From Physcia stellaris (Eukaryota > Ascomycota > Lecanoromycetes > Caliciales > Physciaceae), in contig JABSSW010000014.1 of assembly GCA_018902385.1 (NCBI GenBank), positions 248,001 through 312,000 of the forward strand: a stretch of DNA of 64,000 bases, written 5' to 3'. Position numbers and translations under genes: made by a program. The notes under the pieces are model-generated. The model was not told the DNA's origin. It ran no database searches and saw nothing but the letters and a program-made list of their open reading frames with translations. Shown one piece after another: positions 55,300-64,000 of this stretch. How positions within the stretch are numbered: position 1 is the first letter of the stretch; each line of letters starts with the position of its first letter.

Positions 55300-56468
55300 A
55301 TGAGCGGCATCGAGCTCGCTGGTGTTGTTCTTGCTGTTGTCCCTTTCGTCCTCAGTAGTATCGAGAAGTCTACCGATTTTAAATTTCAGACATCGCGATA
55401 TGTCGAAATCTACGGTCCTCTCGGAGCTTTGATGCCCCTGTTGTGTGGCTCCGACGCCTGGCTATTAGCCGAGAAGATCCTCAAGGCAGATGACGATAAG
55501 ATAATTTTGGACTTTGTGGCAGCTCAAATAGCTCAGGCAAATATGGTTGCTGTCACGGTAATTTGACGCAACCTCCAGTTTTTAGATTACGCTGACGGTC
55601 TTACGCTCAGGGAGCAATCATGGCTCAAGTCGCCATAACAGCTCTTACTCTGGACTACCTTAGTACTGCTCATTGGGTGGCGAGAGCCTTTTTCTTATCC
55701 AGCTTGCTGGCTGGTTGTGCCTCCGTCTACTATGCTATGTACCAGCTGAGGACTTTTGGTCGCTTGATCACAGCAAAGGATGTTAGGAATTGGCTACGTG
55801 GGCTACCCCGTGAGATCAAAGACAGCAGAAAAAACGTACCTTCCGCTGCAGCTGTCCTGGTACTAGACACCCCGCGCGGACTAGTGGATATGGCAGCTAC
55901 GTCTTTTGTTTGCGGCTTGTCGATCTATACTGTCTTCGTCTTCATCAACAGCCTCGACACTAATGCCGGACAGAATGGCAGCAGGAACATTGTGATCGCA
56001 TACTTCGCATCGATGTGGCTATGCGGCACACTCTATAGCAGATCTTTGGTGCTCGATATCTTCGTAGATTCTACTCCGACTTAGAAGGACCTATTCCGTT
56101 ATCTAGGATTTAACAGACACGATCTGCTGCGGAAACCGTTCGGTCCAGACGCTGACATCGAATATGGCCAAAATTTGCCCCCAGCGGCCAACAGGACGAA
56201 CCCATCAAACCCACAAGAAATGGCGGCAATACCATCTGTCGCTGCCAAAGCCCATACTGGTCACGTAGCATCGATCATTCGTCGTTTCACAGAAAACCGG
56301 TCTGCGACGAACAATTGGCAAAATCCATACGCAGCATCCACCGAACCTCTCTTTGTCACAACAGCCTTACAAGAGACTATTGTAGCCCGCCGCAGATGCC
56401 TCGAAGCAGATGAACGTCTACTAGATCTTTTGGAGCAACAGCACGATGGACAGTCAGAGGACCCCTAA
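55300..56468 (+). CDS. Predicted membrane protein split by an in-frame TAG
   Basis: Exon 1 (55300-55557) begins MSGIELAGVVLAVVPFVLSS, a hydrophobic leader common in fungal signalling-like proteins. A 53-bp intron leads to exon 2 from 55611. The frame runs to a TAG at 56082-56084 (product 243 residues, with membrane segments TSFVCGLSIYTVFVFINSL and IVIAYFASMWLCGTLYS). The same frame then stays open for another 127 codons to 56468 and reads as natural protein (KDLFRYLGFNRHDLLRKPFG ... CLEADERLLDLLEQQHDG). No intron of normal size removes the TAG. So either the gene ends at 56084 and the rest is a relic, or this copy carries a nonsense mutation. Function unknown. Confidence 0.55.
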
Positions 56469-56887
56469 CGCCACTTTGGATCTATGCTTACAAGATCGCC
56501 GATATAAGAAACGCAAATAGCTGGATCTAACGCTTTGCGTTTATAAAATTGAGGACATGTCATGTTGAAGGTCGGATCCCAGTTAATCATAGTCAGTTGA
56601 TGTTACTTTGGGACACTTACACAAGTTCTCCTATGCAATCTTCTCGGGGCCTCGAACCGCCCCTCGGTACCACAAAGAGGCTTTTCTTGAGACTGTCTCA
56701 CTTGCATTTCCTCCAGTACTCCCGCGACTGGCCATCACCATTTGTCACTTAAAGCAACGGCTGGCTTGAGTTTGCTTCCTCCCAATTGTCTTCATGATAT
56801 GAGCAAATGAGTCAATATCTTTCGATCTGGTTCTCATCGAGACACCCGTAAGGGTGATGAAATATACCCAAGGGGCTAGACAGCGGG
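56469..56887. other. Convergent intergenic region, no gene seen
   Basis: Short gap between two 3' ends; nothing recognised. Confidence 0.45.
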
Positions 56888-57951
56888 CTACTTCAAACTC
56901 GCCACTGACGCTTCCCCCTGAACACCCCTGCCATCGATAAACCCAGTTCCAATAAATCCAGTTCCAATCCTCTCACCCGAATCCTCAATGATAAATTCCA
57001 GTCCGCCATACTTCTTCACCTCCAGGAACATTCTCCAAAGACAGACGATGGCTCGTGCTGCTTGGTTGTAGCTCAACATCTGGGTTCCAAAGAAGCCTCC
57101 TATATCAAGTATATTGATGAAAGCATATGGATATATCCTATCTCCAGCGCTCACGGCGTTGATATGGACACCCTTCTCTTCCCGGTCGGGCACAGCTGCT
57201 TGGGCAAGGGCATTCAAAGATGCAGTGAAGAGACGGGATACAGCGATGTATTTGCCAGTAAATTTTCCGGAGACTCGAAAAGAAGGCAACACGATATCTA
57301 CGATTGAGAAAGTTTCACCCCCTCGTGCAGGCTCAGGACTATCAATCGAGTTTACATCCTTGTTTGTCGATGAAGCTGTAGTGACGTTTCCTCTCAGGTC
57401 ATCCGAAACTCCGGCTGAAGGACGCTTCTGTAGCTGGATATCCCCAATAGGCCGGCTCAACACTGACAGCGTAGCACGGGTGTCAAAGAAGCTAGAGGGT
57501 TCTTGGCTGACCATATCGCGGCCGATCTCATACAAGCCCATCACGATATGTTTAATAGAAAGCTGGACCGGACGAAAATAGCGAGCTACAAGCCTTATTG
57601 AAAGACCGGGCGGACTGAATGGAAATGGGTCGGCTCCAACCCTTGCGTCCCAAGAGAGACCGCCGTAGGCTTTCATTCCCTGGATCAGCAAGAGGTAGAT
57701 CTCCCATTCGTCCAGAGGTTTAGAGTGATCATACTGGATCGTGGCTGTAAAGCCTGGTATTGATGGAAGGCCGGAGGTGGATAAGGCTGTGAGGTCAGAT
57801 CTATTGAATAGTTGGCTAATCAATCCAAAATCAATCGGAAATTGTAAAACAAAGCTCACTTTGGGATTCTAGGAAGCGCGCTCGCGTCGCTAGTAGTCAA
57901 GAGTTGGAGGACCATCAGGACGCACAACACCACGCCGAGGAAGTCACCCAT
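56888..57951 (-). CDS. Secreted protein of unknown function
   Basis: Two exons, 57951-57860 and 57800-56888, over a 59-bp GTGAGC...TAG intron, giving 334 residues. A signal peptide is clear at the N-terminus (MGDFLGVVLCVLMVLQLLTT, cleavage near SDASA). The splice gives ALPRIPK|SDLTALSTSG. The mature protein is mixed alpha/beta with no Cys-rich pattern; landmarks are ATIQYDHSKPLDEWEIYLLL, GMKAYGGLSWDARVG and INAVSAGDRIYPYAFINILD. Near the C-terminus GTGFI is duplicated in tandem (IGTGFIGTGFIDG) from a 15-bp repeat. I do not recognise a family. The longer frame starting upstream at 58116 would place the signal peptide internally and is disfavoured. Confidence 0.65.
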
Positions 57952-59354
57952 AATTGATTGTTTGAGAGCAAGTCTCATTTCCAGAGTCTGTAGCTTGTTT
58001 GGTAATTGTTTTCGAGCATTGGCTGACGGTACTACTGTCAAACTCTTGACCGTTTCACAGCGCAAGCGCTTTCGAACCGGATATGCGAGACGTGCACGCC
58101 CAATCGCAGGTTGCACGAGAGGTCGGCAAATACTCAGCTCAGCCGCTCCAGCATCTTGCCCAAGTCATAAACCTTTGCTGATCACTTGACAGACTTTAAT
58201 CTTCAGTCTTGCCCGGTCTGCAATTGGTGCCAGAATCTTTAGTTTCTCCTTCTGACGACGAGTAAAAGACGATCTGCTCCACCAAGAACCTATCACATCT
58301 CACCAACACTAACCTGCCCCTAAATAATATCATAGCTTCCTATGTCATGATCTACGAATCCCCGTCTTCCCTTCTCTCAGCGTCTTCCTTCCCCATCGAA
58401 CGAAGAAAATTGTAAATAACAAGACCTCCTCCCCAAGACTCGAATCCCATATTTTCTCTCCACGCCATGGGAGTCTCAGCCGCATCAGAGCCCAGACTTT
58501 CCTTCACTTGCAACTGTGCGATCTTAAGCATAGAGTTTCGGATATCTGCCGTTTGCTCAAGCCAGAGCACTACCACGGACAGAATGGAAGTAAAGTCGTT
58601 CAGGCTAAACATGAGTGCTAATGCAGAGATGACGAAATGAACGAGACTTGAAAAGACTGTCTTTCTATTTAAATAGGGAATCAATGCTTCATTTCTTTCA
58701 TTCTTCATCTTTCGTCTTTTCTTTTTGTCTCGTTAATTCACTGCTTTTTTTTATTGTCTTCGACGTTTTCAATTCATTACGAGACTTTTGTTTGTCGTCT
58801 TCGTTGGAGCTTTTCTTCCTTTTCGATTCATAATTCAGTCGCAGAGGCAGCCAGACTCTGACAGTTGCTCGGCTGGGCCGTTTCGCTGATGTAAGAGATC
58901 TACAGACCGACCAGACTCAACAAATCAAGAGTTTTTTGTACATAGCGATGAAGGAAGTACGCAGCATTAGCACCTAGAATAGAAGAACTTGAAGAATATA
59001 ACTACGAAAGTCTGCCCGATCTGAAAGGCTAAAGCTGTGTAATTTTTCTTCTAAGTGCTTGCAACCTTCATAGATGATGTGTCTTATTCTCTGTCTCTCC
59101 TGATGGACAGTGTTGCTCGTTGCGCTGAAGCATATGAAACTATTCTTCCAAAATAATCGAAACAAAGTCTTTTGAAAAAAGGTCGGATGGTTGGATGATT
59201 GGATGGAAGGTAAATATCCTGATGAAAAGCACCTCTCCCATCCAAGACAACCCCTGACCTTCCCTCCTTCCTTCTGAGGTGATATTCAATATAACATATA
59301 CAAATAATCCAATACACGCAACATGCGCTATAAGTTCCTCAATCCAGCTACTAG
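57952..59354. other. Mostly intergenic; T-rich tract near 58740
   Basis: Apart from the doubtful small frame at 58352-58708, nothing is recognised. 58680-58830 is dominated by CTTT/TTC words on the plus strand. Confidence 0.4.
58352..58708 (-). CDS. Doubtful small hypothetical protein
   Basis: A 118-residue frame with one hydrophobic segment (FSSLVHFVISALALMF) and a polar remainder (NMGFESWGGGLVIYNFLRSM). No family recognised, and no signal for or against expression. It could be the last exon of a spliced gene. Confidence 0.25.
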   Translation of the reverse strand: MKNERNEALIPYLNRKTVFSSLVHFVISALALMFSLNDFTSILSVVVLWLEQTADIRNSMLKIAQLQVKESLGSDAAETPMAWRENMGFESWGGGLVIYNFLRSMGKEDAERREDGDS

Positions 59355-60195
59355 TCACATGACTTCGAACCGCCGAATCAGCTCGATGACCACGTTGCTC
59401 AGTCCGTCTGAAGCAGCCAACTGCGGACTGTGGTCAGTTTTCATGTCTCCAATGAGCCACTCCTGCTCAGTCCCTCCTATGATCTTGTTCTGGACCGCGT
59501 ATGGTACGGCTTGGTCATTGAATGTTCGAATGTAAATGCGACGTCTCTTGTGAGCTTGCTCGTTCCAGCTGGCGACAGGACACGGGCTCTTGAATGCCGT
59601 CAAGCGGTGATTGACCGCCGATAGAACTGCAAGGACGGGCGATACGTCTTGGAACAATGGTGGCTTCGGATCATCGCACATGATCAGCTTCTCCGTTTCA
59701 TAGGGGCAAGTCAACTTCATCGTCTGGCAAGGACGCTGTCTGGAAGCTGCTTCTTCGATGTTTGGAGATCACACATACATCGACACGGGTATGAGGCGGC
59801 AATTGTCCCACCAAATGTTGCAGTCAGGTCCTTCCCAACTTCCCCCTTTCGTAACATCGCGGCGATGAATATCTGGCCCATGACAGAAGTAGCTTTGCCG
59901 TCTGCAGGACGGTCGCTCTTGCCCAAGCCCTTAGCGGCAGCGCTCGCAGGGATGCTGCTATAGGAGTGCGAGATCATGATCACGTTATGCTTTTCACAAT
60001 CTTGAACCGGAAGAAGCATACGAGACCGGATGAACTCTGCATTGTAACGAGGGAGCTGGTGCCAACTGTAGGAAGAAGCGCAGATAAGACACCGTATCCT
60101 TGGCTAAGAAGAAAGTGCTGCAACTGGGCGTAGTGTGAAGAAGTTTGTGCAGCGCCGGGCAAAATGACAAAGACTGGTTTTGTGGAAGATGGCAT
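59355..60195 (-). pseudogene. Alpha/beta-hydrolase gene with an apparent frame offset
   Basis: A fungal AB-hydrolase-fold gene. The N-terminal part starts at 60195 (KPVFVILPGAAQTSSHYAQL, GYGVLSALLPTVG). The middle part has the nucleophile elbow region VIMISHSYSSIPASAAAKGL instead of a perfect G-x-S-x-G. The C-terminal part (PPLFQDVSPVLAVLSAVNHR, YIRTFNDQAVPYAVQNKIIG, HSPQLAASDGLSNVVIELI) carries the catalytic Asp and His regions. The last two parts join through a 47-bp intron (59740-59786; donor GTGTCG). The first and middle parts overlap in different frames around 60015-60035 (GTSSLVTM against AEFIRSRMLL) with no room for an intron, so a single small indel is the simplest reading. Either a recent pseudogene or a sequence error. 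Confidence 0.6.
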
Positions 60196-62881
60196 GGCCG
60201 GTTGTGTTTCGGGGGGTTTCTTTTTCTTTTTCACGGCAAAGCTGATGGGCTTCCGTGAAGAGCGGGCTATCTCGTCAAGGGGTTTGAATTCGGACGAACT
60301 GCAAGCGCTTTGTTGAGGATACGACTAGTCCAGAGCAGTTCCTACAGCTGTCAGTTTGGGACGGGAGATCGAAGGTGTAGTAAGAAGCTGTCAGAGCTGA
60401 GGATGAGCAAGCAAGCAGGCACCACTACCAACCGTCTGTTTGCGCCAGCCTTGGACCGAATCTGCAGTTACCAGCCTCATGCGTTCATCGTGTAGCCGGC
60501 TACACCTAATCAGCGATCAATTTATCGGACATGGAGGCTGTTTCTGCAACGACACGGAAGGTCAATAAGAACTTTTCCACGTAAGCATCATTGTTCCGGT
60601 GCAGCTCAGTCGCTACAGAGGATTATCGCGTCTGCCGAATTAGATCACGTTCTCGACGTTGTCGAATAAGTAGACAACAGAAAAATAGGAAGATAGGTAG
60701 ATGGCGAGGTAGATAAATTGTCATGAGGTATCTGTGACAAAAAGACACTTTCGTATAGCAAAATGGAATTTTGACACGAGATATAGATCAAAATTCCTTC
60801 GGGGGCGGTTCCGGGGGATATCCCGGGTAGGGGGTTCCATTTACCGAACCCGGATCGTCCATTTACCAAGATGGGGAATCCGTATACTGCCAACCTACTT
60901 TTAGCAACAGACTTTTTTCGAGTCCTGTGACCTCGAGTGAGAAACGTGCTTGATTTGCGCTTCATTTGTTTTGTAACCAGTCAGCTCCAGCTAGACCAAG
61001 ACTTGTGACCTGGTCGGATTACGATATCCCATCAGTCATCAGGTATCTTTTCCTGGATCATCTCTCTTCAATATTTTCATTTCCTTGTTCATGGCCAGAT
61101 CTCTTGTTCAACGTACTTGGTGTTAATATGGATCCTCTATGTCTGAATACTGGCGTTTCGGTTTCGGCTCAGTGATCAGACACTACTCTCTAGCCTCAGC
61201 AAGCGGGAATTCGATGTTGGCTAATTTTCAAGTAGCCTCGGTATATCGAACGAGGAAGCAGGGTGATCTCAGGTATTAACACGAGTGACTTGAGTAGTGG
61301 TTAGCGTAGGTTTGCCTCCCCCGCGGCTGTAGAGCAAAGTCAGTGCTACGATCCCAACTTCCGTGACCCGACATTGAATGATTGAACGTTTGAAACTTGG
61401 CCAGCTTCACGCGCCCCATCTATTCCTATCAGAACAGGGATCCGCTTGATACCAGTTACTAGACAGCCGCGTTTCTGTTTCTCGCCCTAACCCGTTTATC
61501 CGAAGCAAGATGCTGTGGTTCTGATCTGCGACCTGTGTAATCATTCGCTTCGTTGGGGTTTCTCTGACTAGGCATGCATATCAGACAGAACCATGGAAAC
61601 CCTCAGATATGCTGTCTGTGAAGGCTTCACGCGAGCGCTGGCTTTCTTTGACGGCGTGCAGGCGGAGGGTCCGATGGATGGTTCTTCAGAGAACAACACC
61701 GAGAGCCAGCTCTCTGCTCCATTACGGAAGGCTTTAATATCTGAGCGTTCATGTCTTTTGATGATTGTGAATCGAGGTTCGTGCAAACAGGCTGGCTGAC
61801 TTTCCCCCCGATCCTGCCAACCCTTTTGTATATTGGCCAGTGGCAGAACCCCCATCTGCGCCAGTAATCTATGGCCACTGCCGAAGTGGTGAGAGAGAGT
61901 AACTTGGACTCCAGAGCATTGGAAATTTGCTCGGTCAAACCAACCCAAGAGTTGCACATGGGCGAAATCTCGCCTTGGATCTAGATCTAATATGCTTGGT
62001 GTTCCTGGTGCACGCCCTGACTTTTCAGCTTCTCGGCTTTCCATTTTTGCCAATTGTCCGGTTCCACATCTAGGCCATGTTTTGTAGACAGGCGGGATCC
62101 TTCATCTTGCCGCTTCGGTGAACAGTCGTCATATTGTGTATCAGTGGGATGAACTAGAAACCTTGTTGGCCGAAAATTGGTCTGGGATGGCTCAACATCC
62201 TCTTCGAGCCGGCGGGTTCGAGATCTCCAGATATGCTGAGCAGCCCGTGTGATTCATACTTTTTGTTTGGAGGCCTTTATTTATGTAGTCCCAGGGCTCA
62301 GTGGAGAAGTGGTAGGCAGACAGCTTCAGAAAAAATTCCAGTCCTCTTGTTCTGCGGATTTCTGAGCTTGATGTTCAACTTCAGTTTGCGTTGTCGATGG
62401 TCCATCAGCTTGCGCTAGGATCCAATCGTCAGCTTGCAGTCTTTCTCCTTTTCCTTTCTCCTGACCCCAAGCTGGCCAGATCGCCCCAGGTCCTGGCTGA
62501 GAACTCGGATCAGGACTGGGAAGCTCGGATCTTTCCAAGGGTCGGCTGTCTAGCTCGGGTCTCTCCAACGGTCGGCTGTCTAGCTCGACAGCCCACGCCA
62601 TATATGTCTGAGCTTCCAGTTCAACTGGAGCCGAAGGCAGTGGGAATATGTTCGAAGCGTCATCGTTCGCTTCTGTGGGCTCTCTTTTACGTGCCTCTTT
62701 CGGATTGGAACCGTTTGTCAACAAATTCGCTATTCGGCGCAAAGCACTTGGAGTCGAGTCTCCGATGACGTAGTCTTCCTCGGAATAGGTAGAGAGAGCT
62801 CGTTGAGGACGCTGGCTAAGATTAGGCGGTTGCCACTGTTTCTGACGAAGTTGTCGGCTGGGTGTCCGACCTGCCCATCGC
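60196..62881. other. 2.7-kb gene-poor stretch
   Basis: No conserved coding sequence recognised on either strand. Minus-strand frames at 61568-62053 and 62326-62742 look random in composition. A 30-bp tandem duplication lies at 62523-62582. Confidence 0.4.
62523..62582. repeat. 30-bp tandem duplication
   Basis: Two adjacent units of the form GCTCGG(A/G)TCT(T/C)TCCAA(G/C)GGTCGGCTGTCTA, at 62523-62552 and 62553-62582, with three mismatches. A further partial unit (GCTCGACAGCC) follows. Confidence 0.85.
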
Positions 62882-64000
62882 CTAGACGGTGAACTTAGAT
62901 TTTGACGCGTCCCTACATCGGAAGCGAATGTTAGCTGTGCGATACTAATACAAGCAATGCGACTGTTATTTCTCGCCGCTCACCTTCTCTTCCAGTCTCG
63001 TCCTGGAGTAGTGACCGAGGGAATCTGCTAATTGTATGTAGGTCGCCATCTTTCATACAGAGGAATATCTCGGTCTCCGAGAGTTTGCTTGACAGCTCTA
63101 CAGTGATCTTGCCCAACTTGAATTCAAATTGTGTTATCATCCGTTCAATAACATCAGGACTGATAATGACCTTTCTGGCTTTTTGTCCATGGTGTCTTTC
63201 CTGTATTACGAAATACGGGTCACAATTATGCTGTGCTTTTTCTCTGAAAAATTTCCACAACTCGCTTATCTCTCTGCTGTCGGGCAAGAGCCTACAGTGT
63301 ATTTTGCCTGCCACATGAGATTAGTATAGATTCTCCCTACTTGAGTCCGGAGTAAAAAACCTTTGCATTGGTACGAATTATCCGAGAGCGTGTCCACAGC
63401 TGGTGACTTCTCGAAATAGAAGGAGGTCGCAACAAGTTGCAAAGCTACCTGTGAGATCTGATTGTCTTTCCTAATCTGTTCTCGAACCAAGCTTTGAATA
63501 TGTTGCATGCGACTAACATCATCCAAACGTGGCGGATCTTCATCAAGCGCCGGATTGATACGAACGAAACGTGAACGGTATTCGCGAGGAGGTTGAAGGA
63601 CGTTCATGTATGTATCCCAAGCCTTTTCGGAATCTAAGGAAGCCTGTATATGGTCTACCGCAATTTTGTAGAGCGACTTTCCATATGCGAAAAGTCCTGT
63701 GCGCGGGGACGCCGTAGCCTCTGGACTTAACGGTGACGTAGGTCTGTAGGTAGTTCCAAGTGATAAGACAAGGTCTGGACGTTCATCCTGCATCCTGGGC
63801 CATAGTAATTTCCTCTCTTGGTCTGCCACATGAATTGGATTGTTGTGATAGATCGCGCCATCAAGGTAGACTTGTTTCGATGGTTCATGGTGCAATCGTT
63901 TGAAGATTCTTGGAGCTGCCGATGTGGCTCGTGCCCTGCTTGATCCTTAGAGAATAATAAATGAGTGCGGTGGAAGGATAAATTGTCTTACGCTTCCCAG
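62882..64000 (-). CDS. Patatin-like phospholipase, 3' part (runs off the window)
   Basis: The gene enters from beyond base 64000. Visible exons: 64000-63992 (partial), 63935-63361, 63307-62984 and 62934-62882. Joins restore WEA|ARATSAAPRIFKRL and YQCK|GKIHCRLL. ARATSAAP and DGAIYHNNPI are the conserved block around the catalytic Asp of patatin-fold lipases (D-G-A/G); the GxSxG serine motif lies upstream, outside the window. LVLSLGTTYRP follows as in fungal patatin-like proteins, many of which carry NACHT or ankyrin parts. The C-terminal domain (EISELWKFFREKAQH, IERMITQFEFKLGK) is also typical. Such enzymes cleave acyl groups from phospholipids. The last small exon, ending SKSKFTV, is less certain. 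Confidence 0.8.

Noticed and set aside
61568-62053. 161-residue minus-strand frame
   Set aside because: No domain, signal peptide or compositional sign of coding; treated as chance.
1-64000. CRISPR array, bacterial operon or plasmid features
   Set aside because: The repeats found are tandem or transposon-derived, and spliceosomal introns show that the DNA is eukaryotic.

Overview
The window is nuclear DNA of a filamentous ascomycete (Pezizomycotina). The evidence is short introns of about 47-65 bp with GT...AG ends and CTAAC/CTGAC-like branch sites, compact genes on both strands, fungus-typical families (Upf3, PP6/Ppe1, UVDE, Pga2, DUF4243 oxidase, CBM19-like secreted protein), and one transposon block turned AT-rich by a RIP-like process. 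The species cannot be named from sequence alone. No rRNA, CRISPR array or intact tRNA was seen.

Layout. 1-15.2 kb: a large disordered protein, NMD factor Upf3, a 0.8-kb TIR element, the PP6-type phosphatase, a PPOX-family flavin protein and a questin-oxidase-like (DUF4243) enzyme. 15.6-23.0 kb: an old Ty1/Copia element with 5-bp target duplication, heavily hypermutated, carrying a younger 1.86-kb non-autonomous LTR element with its own target duplication and apparently identical LTRs. 23.8-30 kb: a Nudix hydrolase, a small secreted cysteine-rich protein, a foldback MITE and a decayed kinase/ZZ-finger gene. 30-33 kb holds no recognisable gene. 33-43 kb: UV-damage endonuclease, a Ser/Thr-repeat secreted protein, two divergently transcribed medium-chain dehydrogenases, CENP-S/MHF1 and Pga2. 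43-55 kb: a 952-residue protein with a cysteine-bearing C-terminus, an uncharacterised enzyme-like protein, a tiny secreted protein with a 21-nt exon, an MFS transporter next to a D-Ala-D-Ala-ligase-like ATP-grasp protein, and a small membrane protein. 55-64 kb: a membrane protein split by an in-frame stop, a secreted protein, a frame-offset alpha/beta hydrolase and the 3' part of a patatin-like lipase running off the window end.

Most genes are unrelated housekeeping or accessory genes and no secondary-metabolite cluster is evident. Possible functional groupings are the divergent dehydrogenase pair (38.9-39.6 kb shared promoter) and the co-oriented ATP-grasp/MFS pair.

The observation I rate highest is the mutation signature of the Copia element. 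Between its two LTRs I count about 31 C-to-T (or G-to-A) transitions, every one at CpC or CpT and none at CpA or CpG, although CpA and CpG sites are plentiful. Classical Neurospora RIP prefers CpA. The interior of the element shows the same footprint: almost no CC/GG, but abundant CA/TG and CG.

Gene models below are hand-spliced from conserved protein context. Exon limits are stated so they can be tested against RNA data.
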